DNA of 64,000 bases from Luscinia megarhynchos. Lineage: Eukaryota; Chordata; Aves; Passeriformes; Turdidae. Shown piece after piece: positions 36,490 through 49,532 of the stretch. Position 1 is the first letter of the stretch. Every line of letters starts with the position of its first letter. The stretch spans positions 14,491,502 to 14,555,501 of the forward strand of contig CM067570.1 in the NCBI GenBank assembly GCA_034336665.1. The letters run 5' to 3'. The notes beneath the pieces were generated by a model. It made no database searches. It worked only from the letters and a program-made list of their open reading frames with translations, and was not told the origin of the DNA. The position numbers and the translations under genes were made by a program.

Positions 36490-38329
36490 TGGCACATGAT
36501 GCCGTGTGAGCCATTTTCCCTCAGATGTGTTACTGCAAGGGTGAAATGCTGCCATCATGAGATTTATTAACTCACTGAGAAGTTATGGGCCTGAAGAGGG
36601 GATTTCCCCATGAAATTTTGTGGTTTAGTGTCATGCAGGAAGTAAGACCCTCTGAGTTCTAATGGCCACTGAGAGCTTTAAAGACATTTCAGCATTCTCA
36701 CAAGACAAACTCACAGGAGCTTCACTGAGCAAGTAACTACAATTAATGTCCCAGCAGATGGATTCTTTCCATTGGCATCACAGTTGCTTGGGCACAAATC
36801 AAGACTGGGCTCCTGGTTCCTGCCTCAGACTGGAACCTGTCTGAGTCTGTGATGGTGTTTCCAACAACATATTTGTTTGGTTCTCTCCATGAGCTCAGCC
36901 TGAGCCCTACTGATTTGGAAAAATGAGACAGAGCAAGCAGCCCAGCTTGGGAGTGTTTCCTAAGGGCTGATATGACACATAGAAACAGGAGTTTACTTGC
37001 CTGGAGGAGCACTGGCACTATAAGGGATCTTTGAGCAAATTTGCCTTCTGTCTGTCCAGGGCACCAAGATGATGTTCCACAAGGCTCTAGTCACAGCCTC
37101 TAAATTGCCCAGTTAACCTAGGCTTAATCCTGCCACAGAAAAGAAAAACCCCTTTGTATCTATTACATCCTTTAACTCAAATATTTTACTGAAGAAGTGG
37201 CTTTTAGTCCCAGTTCCCCAGTTTACAATGTCAATTAAGAAGTGTTCTGTGTCATTGTTTGCAACAGACACCAGAAGAGATGGAATCTTCGCTGGTGAGC
37301 ACTGAATAAATGAGAGAGCTGTGTCTGCCCCACACCTCTGCTCCTGCAAATGTTCACTCATCTCTAAGGAGTTTGTGGAGCTATGGAAGTGCCACAGAGA
37401 GCAGGAAACCTCCTCCTCCTCTCTTCATTCACCTTAATCCCACCACAGAGTGGTAACTGAAGGCAGTACACTCCCTGAGTTGGGGTTCCTTAGGAAGGCA
37501 GCCCTACATCCATAGCATAACCTGGCTCTAATGACTCCTTGGTTAAAAAGCAACAGGAGTTTCTCAGTGGTAAACAGTATTAATCACCATTTCCCATCGG
37601 TGCAGCCTATTATGAAGCGATTACAGACTGTTTACAAGGAGGGAGGGAGGCAGGGTGTCACAGAGGTGGTATTTGCTTTGGCAGCCATTCATTTCCCAAA
37701 ATCCCTGGGAACCATATTCCTGGTTTAATTACATGGAAATCTCTGAGGTCAAAGGACTGAGACGAAGTATAATTTCTTTTTCACTTCCTTCTGCCACAAT
37801 CTCTTTTCTCTGCCTCTGTCAGTGAAAGAAAGTGACTCTGTCTGAAAACATCTTCAAATTTCTGTCCAAAGGTGTTGCTGTCTACTGATGGCACCCTGTG
37901 AGGAGATTTTGGAATTTGGATGAGCATTTGGTTCACTCAAGTCCATTTAATTCTCCTGGTTTTGATCACAATCTTGTGTCACTTCTCTATTCCTCAATGC
38001 AAACCTTGTCAGGCAGGATAAAATGCCTACAAACAATGCAGGTAGGTTGGGTCATGCCTGGAAAAGTTCCCACAGCTAACCCAAGGCCTACTCATACTCT
38101 AGGAAATTTTCTTAATTGAAATTAACTTTTGCTGAGGTGCACTTCTATCATCAAGCCTTAAGTATAAAGATCAGAGCAAATTAATGATTAAAAATAAACA
38201 GAACCAGGGAGATTACTAATCCATTTTACTATTCTTTGGAATTTTTGAGTTGCTGCAATACTGGGTCAAATGGCTTTCTCACCCTTCCCAGCCCCACATA
38301 CATTTTCCTTGTTGCAAATATCAAAGCTC
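36490..38329. other. unique noncoding DNA, no gene recognised
   Basis: Frames of up to 91 codons on both strands have no family resemblance. No RNA gene or transposon was recognised. Confidence 0.55.
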
Positions 38330-38440
38330 TATAGTTAAAAATAAATATTAAAAGCACAAAATTTCATTTTTCCTTCTTCAAATATTAAATATGAAATATA
38401 AAATTCCATATATAAAAAACATATATGAAATGTACTTTAG
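38330..38440. repeat. A/T-rich low-complexity stretch
   Basis: This is more than 80% A/T, with repeated aaatatt, aaatata and tatata strings. It is not a clean microsatellite. Confidence 0.7.
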
Positions 38441-41400
38441 CATTTGTGATGATATTTGCCAATTTACAGAGGTTTGGAAGCAGTAGCACTTATCAGTGCT
38501 TGCAGGCAACTTGGTATGACCATGACTCTCTAGGAGGACTATCCCACTGTGGCACTAGAATGTATTCAGAGTAAGAAACCATTCACTATGCAGAAGTTGT
38601 CTTACTAGACATGCTGGGGAAAATAAAGGGAAAAGAGAGACAGAAATGCTATTTTAATCTCACAGAAGAGCAAACAAGAGAGGGGTGGCATATAAGATGT
38701 CTGAAACAGAGTTTAAATACCACAGTAAAACTTGTAAAATACAGGAAAAGGCATGATTCACACACACACTCTTCCTCTGAGATCTCCTGCTGACAGCAGG
38801 AGCTGAAGATAGTCAGCACATTGCAGGATTTAGCTCAGGCTCTTCCAGCAAAGTGAAGGAGATTGAAATTGAAATTTGTAATACGTGTTCTAGCATGGCA
38901 GGAAAGGCCCTGAGAGAAGAGCAGTGCTGCACTAGCTGCAGGTCTTGCAGAGAGCACCTTGTCTGCAGAAAAAAAAGGTCTGATTGTGAATATGTGCAGC
39001 GTGCAACATCAGGAACAATTAACTGCAGATGAAAGATTTAATGGGTTTTCAAAGTTTCCATCACTCAGGCATAGGGAGGGGCTTTTTTAACATAAACCAG
39101 TGACAAATTGCTGGAGAAAACAGAGCCAAAAGAAATGGTTTGGTTTTGACATCAGGAGCTAATAGACCCAGCATAATCACACACTTTGGTTATATTTATC
39201 TAATATAATTCACTGAGAAAAATTCTTGAGTCAAAATAGCAGGTTTCCAGAGTCAGTCAGGGAGCCTGTTAAATAAATACCACGTTTTGAGGAGAAATAT
39301 ATCAAAAGGAAGTTTGCTTTTCTCAAGCAAAAGGTCTGAGCCCTGGCATTTTTCTCTCTGCTGTTCAATTCCACAAGAATCTGAATTAAGGCAATCTATT
39401 TGATACCAAAAACTCCCAATGAAACCAGAATAGGAGGGAGTATCCCCAAAAGAAAATAGTGGATGCTCAGGCAAGGCACTGCACAAAAAATTTCCCCTTG
39501 CATGGCCACATTCTAATTTTCTGCTCAGGGGAAATTTTCAATGTCAAATTACTGAATTTAGCAGTTGTCTTCACTGCAGCTAAGGGGTATGAAAAACTTT
39601 AAAAGATAAAATGGCTTAGTTAAGAAAGAGGGTCCTTTAGACATTATTCTGGAACTGTAAGTTTATGTGCCCAAGTGATCAGCTCTCATCATGTCTGCCT
39701 CTGAGTCAAACAAGATATTTTGAAGAAAACCTGACCAGGTCCTGGCAGAATTATTGCAGGGGCTCTAAGAAACTTGGTGTAATAACCTCCACTCCTGCTG
39801 TCAGGCACCTGAGCTGGCTTGAATATCTCATTTCTGTGTCAGGTGCATATGCCAAATCCAAGTCTCTCAGGTAGAGACACACAACCTCTTTTCAATCAGG
39901 CACTTCTTGAGATAAATTTATCTTCAAGAACTACTACCAAAAGATGCCAAAAGAGAAAAAGTTCTCTGTAAGTTGTTAATTTAAGAGAGCATTTTTAGTG
40001 GCTGGTTGCTTTCCACTGCTTACTCCACTGAAGGGGGCTCGATGCTATTTTATCAGTCCCTGTGCTATCAGTGGCTGAGAGGCTCATCCAAAGATACAAA
40101 CACTCTGTGTGGCCTCTCTTTCTCTTACTGCTTTGGTAAACCTCAGCTTATGACCAACTTCAAAGATGGGATTTAGGGTTCTGGTATCTTTGGCTTGGCC
40201 ATTGTTCTGTTTTTTATGAACAATAAGTTCTTGTTGAATACAGCAGAGAAGGAAGGTGAACTAGGGCTACATTCAAAGAGTATTTCAAGTTAACATGTTT
40301 TTACATAGGTGTTCCCTGAAACATATATCCTCCACCTTGAACCCAGGGAAGTGCCTAAAATTTTGGACCATTTTTTTTTGCTGCTGGTAATAAATACAGT
40401 CACTTGCACAGAGCCTGTTCTAGGAATGAGGCAAGTGTAAACTGAGCAGATGATTATTTCCAGTGGTTGCTTTAGATTTTGTGCAAAACAGAATAACACA
40501 GGGGTAGGGATTTTGAAGAGATTAGAAAAGAGGTATCACAAGAGGCTTTGAAGGCAGACAAATGGAGGGGGGCAAAGTGCTATCTAGGAGACTGACAAGG
40601 ATACAGGGGGAATGGAAAACAAGAGAGCTGGCCAAATCAAGAAAGAGAGTGTGAGACTGATGTCCAAGGACTTTGTTAAGAGGCAGCCAAGGTCAGGGAG
40701 ACCTGGAACAAAGGGACCTAGGGAAGACCCCTCCAAAGTGCTGACAAGGAGGGAGAGAGGTCAGTAAATGGAAACACTGCTGGGAGCCTTGCCTTGGACC
40801 TGAAGGAAGGATCCAGATATGTCTAACTTACTCGAAGAGATGGAAGAAAACTTGCTCTGAGGGGAAACTGAAAGAGGTTTATTGAAAAAACGAAGGAAAC
40901 AAATGGTTTTGCCAGAAGGGCTCCTCGAAAATCTTGCCTTTTAGGAATATCTGCTATGAAATGTTTCTCTCTCCCAGACTGCTACAAAGTGTATTCTGCC
41001 TAAGATGCTCCCTGCAAACCAGCTGTGTCTCTGCTTTGACACATTCTGTGGTTCTGTTCCCTAACACGCAGCTGAGGCAAAGACTGGAGCACAGGCTTAT
41101 CCCTCAGCCTCAGGTGGGTATTAATCACTCTGCCTGGGCCAGCTTGGTGCCAAAGGCAGATAAACACAACACATTCATCTGTGCTCAGAGGGACTGTTGC
41201 ATATGACACTAATCTCTTTTGATTTAAAGTTCTTCACACTGTGGAGGAGGTGAGTGCATTTTTTCAAAACTAAGAAACACTCTGCAGACTGGAGAAAACA
41301 CTGGAGCATCTTAAAACAGGCAAAACATCCAAAACCTCCAGAGAGCTTGAAAAGTTTTCCCGGGCCCTTTCCCAGCATTCTTCTAATTGTTAATTCCATT

Positions 41401-43030
41401 CCCCTAGTTGGATATCTCTGAGCCACTGGCCCTTCCTGATGTCCTCACTTCTAGAGAAAGGCTCTTGGGGGTTTTGCACAGTTCCTGCAGAAGGAATACC
41501 TTCATGGGTCTTGCAATAAGGTCTGCCCATCATCTTGGTCAATACACATTCCCTTTGGTAAAAAAAATTATCATTTTTCCTCCTCTCCACTCACTTATCT
41601 CAATGGGTTTGTTATAATCACGGGACTGAAACACACTTTTCAACCTCTACTTAATTTTACACTAGATGTGATCCTGCTTGGGAGCTTGTTGCAATCAGTA
41701 AACACCTGAAAAGCAAGGAGCCTTGACCCAGACTAGGTCCATTGTTTTTTTATGGTGGAGATCCATGTGGTGTGCAGAGGGTTACCTGGAGAGAGGTCTT
41801 CTGGCTGACACAGCCTCCTCCCTAAGTAAATCTGCAGAGGGTTAAATACATAATAAACCCAGTGGGGAAGCAGAAGAGAAGAGAGGGCTAGCCAAGCTGT
41901 TTCTTGTGCAGTGGTGCCAAACTGGTTATTTATAGCATCCTGGACCAGCGTCTGCCATTTTCCCTTTTCTCACTCCCTGTGAGGTGAGAGGCATTTTCAC
42001 TTTCCCCTGCTCCCTCTCACAATTTTGGCAGCTCCTCTGCTTGAACTTGACCGAAGGCAGCCAACCTCAACACAGCTGTTTGATAAACAGAAACAGGGGC
42101 AGCAGGCCGGGCTTTGAAGAGGCTTTTGCAGAGCAATAACTGAAGGTTTGAATAATGGTGCACAGTTGGCTGAAGGCTCCTCTCATTTGGAAGGACATCA
42201 GGCACAAGCAAGAGTTCGTCAACTAATTAACAAAACTGGAGAGGAGAGGGATGCCAAGACAAACAGGGGCTTTTGAAATGGTGCTCACTTTGTGGCCTCT
42301 CTTGCAAACATTCACTTATACACATGCACATACAGTAAAGGATTCACCTCATACATGTGTTTGAGCAAGTTTGGTATCCTGCTGAGACCTTGGAGGAAGC
42401 TCTTGACAGATCCAGGCAGAAGAGAAAACATGACACAGAGGAGAAAAATTGCTTTTTAACCAGAAATCAGAGCATTTCACACACATTTTTTCTTCCTCAT
42501 TTTGTTTACCTATGTACAACTTATAGATACAAAATGGGGTAACAGTATTAGAGAAAATAAAATTAACAAGCATTCAAAGTTGGGGAAAAGTCAAACAGTA
42601 GAAAACTATCGACTGCCATTTGCAAACCTGTTGGAAATACAAAAAACTGCTGAGAAATGTCCCACCCTACCTGTGCATGCTGAAGTTCCCATCCTCTGAT
42701 GTGGCAAGTGCTCTAGAAGAGGAAACTTCTTCCAATGGGATGGGCAGAGGGAAGAATTGTTGTATTTTTAAAATACATTTCTTTACCTGGGCTTTTAGAC
42801 TTTTAGGATTGCATCAGGATGTGAGAAAGTTTTAAGAGGAAAGGCTGGTGCTTTCAAAATGTGTCAATACCTGCATTCTAATGCTTGTGGGACATCTAAC
42901 TCAGAGCTCAGTTCTAGCTTGCTAAATTGGCTTTTTGTGTTGGAGTCAGCCTTGGACATCTGGTAGTAAAGCAGTTTCGTCCTTGCTTATTTAGATATCA
43001 TACCTTCAAGGGCAAAAATACCTGATGAAA
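38441..43030. other. unique noncoding DNA, no gene recognised
   Basis: No exon or RNA gene was recognised. The stretch 40500-40870 is purine-skewed on the + strand (many gga/gaa/agg strings) but matches no repeat family I know. A TATA-like 'ttatttatagc' near 41930 has no supporting context. Confidence 0.5.
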
Positions 43031-43076
43031 CCCAAAGCTCATGTTAAGACATATCACTCCCAAAGCTTATGTTAAG
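43031..43076. repeat. short direct duplication, 28-bp period
   Basis: cccaaagct(c/t)atgttaag occurs at 43031-43048 and again at 43059-43076 with one mismatch. This implies a small tandem duplication, with the spacer parts now diverged. Confidence 0.8.
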
Positions 43077-45756
43077 CTGTTTCATCCCTAATGAATGCTT
43101 GTTCCTACTCTTGTGCATTGCCCAGTCATGTTTTCAGTATCTCTGGAAGAGGATTTCCATTCTTCCCATTGCAGTGTTTCCCACTGATCTGGAACCCTAC
43201 ACCAGAAGATTTGTCAGACTGGTTTTTCCCTGTCCACCTGTAATTTCTTCACTCGAGGTGAGGAGTGAATTAACGAAGGACCATCAATATCTGTATTTTT
43301 TCCTCAGCTTCTAGCACAGGCAGAAGGTTGAGGTTCCACAAGCAGCAAGAACAATTGTCTTCTGTCGAACTCAGCAGGGGAGTTTGCCCAAGGTGTTTGT
43401 GAAAGCTTGCAAATAGTTTCTAAACTTCAGTGTCAGTGAGCATCTCTGTCAATAAGTTACCAGGAGTTCCAAAGAGACAAGGCTTGCCTTTCTTCCTCAG
43501 GCTGACACAGCATGGTCATTCACTGTTCCCCCTTTCCACCTGCACAGGCCTGGGGTCCTGGCTCCATCACCTGATCAGCCTTTGAAGGCCTTTATTTCTG
43601 CTCTCACACTGGATCTTGCCAGGTCTGCAAGACTCTGTCTGTGATGCAAACATTTTACTGGGACCCAGGCTCCCCTGTACTGTGCTAAGTGCTTCCCTAG
43701 CTGAGGAAGCACAGACACGTTAGTGCACAGCAGGACCTGGGATCAGGCTCTGCATGGATGAGAGCTTTGTGCCTAGGCTTTCATTTGCTCCAAGCAGGGA
43801 TATTTAAAGATGTGATCAGACCTTGAAAATGGTTAGGACTCAATGGGATTATGGGAGACTTGCTCTGGCATTGTTTTCACTGGCAGGGAAAATGTAGCGT
43901 CCACCATCTGCACCAGTGGCATGGTGCCAGGAAAGGGTTGGGTTTTTTTAGGTGGTACTTAAGGAAAAGACAAAGTTTTATCCCCTTCCAGGTCTCAGGG
44001 ATTGTATGTGGACACAGGCTGTGCTGACAGAAGGCAGCTTTTACTGGCACAACAGGTCATGCAGCCCAGGCCTAGCCCTGGCAGAAAAGATCTGAATTAG
44101 TGCCAGCAGCAAAGGTGGTTTTTTGTACAGTCATCTCAAAGGAAGGGAACTGGAGACCAGCGATTTGCTGAGCAGATGCTAATCACTTTCAGCACCTCTA
44201 GGTACAACCTGGATTTAGCCTGGCAGTTTTGAAGTAAAGCACTCCAAAACCCATTTCTCCTCTCAGCACAGTCCCACCCATAAAGGTCACCTTGAGGTGC
44301 AGCCCCGTGAGAGACCAAGGTCATGCTGTGCAAGAAGGGGCTGCCACGTCAGGCTCAAAACAAGTCTGAGAGTGCCATGCCATGTTCTTACACTGCCTCC
44401 TCATTTGAGGGTGGACTAGCAAGAAAGGTTATCTAGGAGCTTTCCCTCTTTCCAGGATTTATCCTCAGGACAAATTGTTTTATCCACAAGATTCTTGTCT
44501 GTGAAAACAAGCAAAACTAACGTGTCATTTCTCTCTTTTATATCTCCTTGATCCGTCACTCACCATAGTAGTATAGCAAATGTCTTTTCAGGTACTTGAA
44601 AAACCATTGGCACAAATTTTGGGACTGCTTTTATAAGTAATGTTCCCTTTCAGAGCAGGTGCCATACAGTGCAGAATTTTAAATGTGTTTTCTTCTTTCT
44701 CTTGGCACAAGGAAAATTTGACTCCAGGCACCTACAGAGGTCTTGATCTGCTTTCTCTGCAGTGCATAAAATAACAAACCTTTCAAAATTTCTTTTCAAG
44801 CTGTGCAAGACCTACTGCAAGATCCAACTTCATTGTTGAATCAGGGGGAATTATAATAAATAAACAAGGGAGTTGGGAAATTTGGCTGAAGAGAGGGAAT
44901 TCATGAGCACAAGCATTGGATAGAGCTCTTACCACTTCTGAAATGTGCAGGCCTTTGAACCCTCTCAGTAGGGATAGCAAAGGTAGACATGTGGAGTATA
45001 CTTCTTTAGAAAGGAGTCCTAGAGAATCGACAGGTGATTGTTACCTGTGAAAGAGAAATGTAAAAAACCCCACCTCGTCCCTAAGTCATGAGCAGAATAT
45101 TGGATTTGAGCACTGTCAAGGGACCAAGTGTGGTCCCCTGTTTATGAACACAGACAAATAGAAATCAGAGTCATAGAGCCATGGAAGTGCAAAAAGAGGC
45201 TCAGTCTCCGTGTGTGATGTAGTAGCTGCAAGGCAGCGAGATCTCTGAGCTTTTCACCCTCTGAGTACATGGTGCAGCTTCTGCAAAGTCACAAGGTTTG
45301 ACAAACACAGCTGGAATCACACCTGTATTTGAGTCCTTTGTAATGGCTGAGATGGATGTCCTGGAGACAGATATTCCAGTGTGATTTTGCCTGCCTCTGG
45401 GCAGCTCAGGAGCCTGCTGAGGAGCACAACAGGGATACAACTTCTCCTTGAGTCCCAATGGCAGGATGGGTTCATCTGAAGAGGAAAGGCTATAAAATGC
45501 TGCTATTGTAGCAGCAAAAACTTATGTCCACCACTGCTCCCAGGAGCCTTAAGCTCCAAGATAAAATTATTTGGCATTTCTGTGCCTCCGTGAAGGTTAT
45601 CTAAAACTGCCAAGTGGTAAAGTAACTGTTTGTAGAGGACTGGAAGCATTTGCTGAATGCTGACTCATGGCTTCAGTCCCCTGTTGACAAACACACAACT
45701 CTGATTCCTGCTGTGTGAGATGAAAGGAGCAGAGAGATTTACACTGTGGCTACTTC
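43077..45756. other. unique noncoding DNA, no gene recognised
   Basis: No exon, RNA gene or transposon was recognised. Frames are short (85 codons at most) and have no domains. Confidence 0.5.
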
Positions 45757-45798
45757 TTTGACAGAGTCAACTAAATATTTGACTGAGTCAACTAAATA
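45757..45798. repeat. 21-bp tandem duplication
   Basis: Units 45757-45777 and 45778-45798 differ at a single position. That change (A to T) creates a perfect AP-1 core TGAGTCA at 45784-45790 in the second unit, while the first unit has AGAGTCA. The high identity implies a recent event or selection. Confidence 0.9.
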
Positions 45799-46394
45799 AT
45801 CTAGTACATCTGTGTCTTCTCCTGTGGATACGCCTAAATCATATTAATAAGCCATTATTTTTTGAGTAATCAAAACCAGCTAGCGTCTTCTGTCCCTCGC
45901 TGACCTCTGCAGGAGCACTGATTCCAAATATATGCCCAAATCTCATATAACAAACATGACCAGGCAATCTTTTGATGTCATTCCTGGTTTATGTAGAGCA
46001 CAGCACCACGGCAATCTATTTCTAACCCGTTTGCATTTGATCTATATGCTTTACCTAAAGTTTCTTTGAAACCACCATGTCTGAATGCAACAAATAATCA
46101 CATAGCAGCGACAGCAATATGTTTGCAGACCTGCCCCAGGGATCTGATAAATTCTTTTCTTCTTCCTTTTTTTCCTAAATTGTAGTTTCAAAATAAATCT
46201 ACCCCAAGCACCAATAACTGGAACAGAAAATATCATATGTTATAAGTGACTTCTCCAGTCATCTGGAGACATATGCAGCAGCCCATTGAAACTCATGGAG
46301 TAGATGATGGAACAAAATGACTCACTTTTGGGCTTTGACTAGTCTAGCAGAGATAATGTCATTATTCAAACATGACCAGCACTCCTGTCTAGCA
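45799..46394. other. unique noncoding DNA, possibly conserved in part
   Basis: The part at 45830-46070 is unique and keeps several CpGs in A/T-rich sequence (gatacgcc, gctagcgtc, cctcgctg, ccacggca, acccgttt). It may be a constrained noncoding segment. No exon was recognised. The evidence is compositional only. Confidence 0.3.
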
Positions 46395-46560
46395 GACGAA
46401 GCCTGCGGCATTGGAGTCAGAAGGGCTGGGTTGCTCTCCCAGTTCTGGTGTTGGCTTGCTGCTGGATTCTGGACAAGTCCTTCTCCTCCATTTGGAAAGA
46501 AAAGGAAAAAGGAAAATAATAGCATGGGTATGGAGAGTTTGGAAATCCTGTAAAGTGAGA
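46395..46560 (+). mobile_element. probable MIR-like SINE
   Basis: The blocks lie in MIR order. 'attggagtcagaagggctgg' with 'gttgctctcccagttctgg' matches the B-box and core 'ggagccagactgcctgggtt...cccggctctg'. 'ttctggacaagtccttctcc' matches 'cttgggcaagttacttaacc'. 'aataatagcatgggta' follows, matching 'aataatagtacctacc'. An A/G-rich insertion lies near 46496-46517. It is a strongly diverged copy of an ancient SINE, called by eye. Confidence 0.55.
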
Positions 46561-46599
46561 GTCAGCGATGCAGAATGGTGTCTGTGGAAGCGCTGTGGC

Positions 46600-46700
46600 T
46601 GTGTGCATGGGCCCGGGCCCACGCGTGGGCACGGACACGGGCTGGCTGCCAGGGGAGGAACTCGCTCACGGCCTTAAACTGGGCCCAAGCTCTTGTCCAC
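46600..46700. other. GC-rich spot with overlapping perfect palindromes
   Basis: GGGCCCGGGCCC (46609-46620) and GCCCACGCGTGGGC (46617-46630) are each perfectly palindromic and share four bases. Eight or more CpGs occur within about 75 bp, far above the local background. A CACGTG E-box lies near 46699. It could be a small unmethylated regulatory spot. No transcript start is evident. Confidence 0.5.
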
Positions 46701-49468
46701 GTGCATCTGCACAAGTGGGAATTGTAGATGATGCCTCAGGCTACAGTCCATCCCATCAAGAGTTATTCCAAGTTTAGCCTGTTCTAAACCCAAGCACAGG
46801 CGTTTTAAGTTTGAGCTGCAGCCAACAGTGTGATGGAGCTATGAGCTATGGGGTGCTTAATTCTGTTCTCAAACTGCTCTTTGCCCTGGTGTGGACTAAG
46901 CTCCTTAGAGACTCTGTCTCAGAACATCTGCAGGGAGCTCCCTCGCAGTGATGGGTTGAAGAAATTGCAGAGCATGAGGGAGGAGTGTGTGCTTGAGGGG
47001 GCAGCCAAGGAACCCCAGCCAGCCTGGTACTTCCTGCAGGTCAGCACGGAGAACGGGACTGCAATGTGGGCTGGAGACCCACCAGCTGGGCTGTCAGTGG
47101 TCAGAGGATCCGTGCAAAGTGTCAGCACCCTGCTCTGCTATGGCTGGCCACAGGAACAGCCAGCCTTAGGCAGGGTCATCCAACTGGCTCCTCAGCAGAG
47201 CCAGATCTTGGAGCAGAGGTTTCCTCAGAGAACAGCCCTGGCTGCGGAAATTTATCTGATTTTTTTTTCCCCTCTGGATAAACACTGAACCTGGGTTTCA
47301 CTTGAAGGGCTTGCTTTCCATTGAATTTGTTCTATCTTGTGCTTTCCTACAGGAATGACATTGCAAAAGATACCTCCTCCTTTCTCTTAAATGCCTTTCC
47401 AGATTTGCACCATCCCAGCCCTACAGGCAGGCTGCCTACTCATACTTAAAGACACAGTACACAGAAACCAGAATTACAGCTGTGCAGCCCACGCACTCAT
47501 GTCTGCAGGACAAACATGTGCATCAGTGGAGTACAAGAGGCAATGAAGGTATTTTGCCTTCCTATTTTTTTTTTCTTTCAGGTGTTATATGATGAAATGG
47601 AGATATGTAAGAACCACAGGAAGCATTTATTTTAAGTACAAGCTAATGCCATGAATGTTATTTGCATTACATGACAGCCCAATGAACCACAATATGAATA
47701 AGGAAACGAAAAACTAGTGTTTTCATGACAGGCAAATCTCTCTGTTGCTTTCTCAGGTTTCCTATCAATACCAACTTGCATTCCCTTGCAGACCATTAAG
47801 GATGTCAATAGGTAACAGAGATCATCAGGCAGGGTTCAGAATTGCAGGAGGGCTTGTGAGTAGATGCTGACATATTTCTGGGAGGCAGGAAATGGGTGGG
47901 TACAGGAGTTGAGAAAGTAGGTTTTGGTCTGGCTGATATATATTTCCCTTGATGTATAGCTGGTAACTTAAGCCCATCAATGTGAAATCAGTTTTGATAT
48001 CGTGAAAACAATACTTTCTTTGTTCAGCTGCAAAAGAAAGACAAGCAGGCAGGCAAAAGCAAAATATTCTAGCACAAATATCCTGCTGGTTATCAGGCAG
48101 ATAGAGAGAATCAGGCAGAGGATAACCTCTGTTTCAAATGGCCAGTGTCCTGGCAAATATCAGCATGAGTAACTGGAGTTCATCAGCCTGTATTTACAAT
48201 TGGATACAGAATGCTCTACCCAGACATGGAGTGTTATCTTGCATTACACTCTCCACCACCTGAGCACCTCAAGTGAAGTGTGATTAAGTGTCCTGCTGAC
48301 CAGCTGCTCCTTCCAGCTGAGAGTAGCCTGCTTTCCAGTAGTGGGTAAAAATCATTTCTATACAATGTCAAGTTGGCATCCAGCCAGGAAATAACCATTC
48401 CCTCCTGTTGCTCTGTGAGTCACAGACCCTCTCACCGCATTGGTGACTGGGAGGCTCACTTGGTCTCATCTGAAAGTTGCTGTCTCCCAGACAAGGTCCA
48501 AGAATGTTGCCAGTTTGGTCATAAACTCCTGCTCTCACTTCCAAGGATTTCTGTTGGAGCTTACCTTGATTGTCTGATTCCACTTTTCTTCAGCTTTACT
48601 CAGGCAATGCCAGCAGAGGGGATGTGGAGATCTGAAGCTGGAGATGTGTAAGGAGCATGGAGAAGGTGCCCAGGAGTAGCCACCAACTTTGCTATCTAGC
48701 CCACAGCAGGAGGGAATTTGGAATTTGTAAGGCCCAAAGGTACCTTCGTGATGTCACAAAGAAACCCTGGAAGGTGACTTGGTTGTGTACAGGACAGGCG
48801 AGTAAAAAGTGACCCCTCAAAAGATGTATTGAACAAGAATCCCTTGTTCTCTGCCTACAAATGAGAGACCACCCACAGAGAAAGAGAAGTCATCATTTTC
48901 ATTAACCAGAGGGCTAGTTTAGTCTCTGCTGCTCAAATTGGATGACAATTTCTCCTGCACCCTAAATTACAGAGAGGATGTAACTTCTGGATTAACTGGG
49001 TTTTGAGATCCCCACCCCATTGCTCACCCCTTCCCTCCTGGCCAGGATGACAGCAGCAAGCACCACCCAACTGCTGCAAGAAGGGTTACCCGATACAGGG
49101 AGCTCTGGTGGCTGTGTGGTTTCTCTGGTATGAGAGAAGAGGCCCGTTTAGATCCAAGCCAGAGTCAACATGACTCACTGGCTCATACATCCTTCACTGC
49201 AGGGCTCAGGAGGTCACTGCAGGTTCAAGTCTCACACTGGGACTTGGAATGGTGCTTCACACTGTGGGGAAGGGAGGGGAGATGCTGAGCTCCTGGAGGT
49301 GCTTCCTACTGCAGGAGAGAGATTTTAATCTGAGATCCCTGCTGGCAACTCTTCCAGAAGTGAATTAATTACACCAGGGCACATACATCCCTGGTGGGGG
49401 CTCCTTTATCTTCAATGTGTCTGTCATAGGGCTGATCCTGTTGTTATTTTGGAGGAGTACTCTGTGCT
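46701..49468. other. unique noncoding DNA, no gene recognised
   Basis: A plus-strand frame of 146 codons (46848-47288) and two overlapping ones are the longest. Their products resemble nothing I know and contain no signal peptide or domain, so I do not call a gene. The T-run at 47564-47579 followed by 'cag' looks like a splice acceptor but has no exon-like frame after it. Confidence 0.5.
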
Positions 49469-49532
49469 ATTTCTTGGTTTTTGTTGTTGTTGGTTTGGGG
49501 TTCTTTATTATTTTTTTGGCTTTTTTTGGGTG
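49469..49532. repeat. T/G-rich low-complexity patch
   Basis: TTG repeats (ttgttgttgtt) are followed by T-runs of 7 interrupted by GG. It could be the antisense of a degenerate A-rich tail, but no retroelement body is visible beside it. Confidence 0.7.

Noticed and set aside
40500..40870. Possible LTR or endogenous retrovirus remnant in purine-rich DNA
   Set aside because: There are no paired terminal repeats, no primer-binding site and no recognisable retroviral protein signature. The purine skew alone is not evidence.
46848..47288. 146-codon plus-strand frame starting with a hydrophobic stretch
   Set aside because: The N-terminus looks weakly like a signal sequence, but the rest resembles no known protein and there is no promoter or splice support. 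The length is compatible with chance.
49215..49245. tRNA B-box-like string (ggttcaagtct)
   Set aside because: No acceptor stem, A box at proper spacing or cloverleaf could be traced around it, and no SINE body was recognisable.
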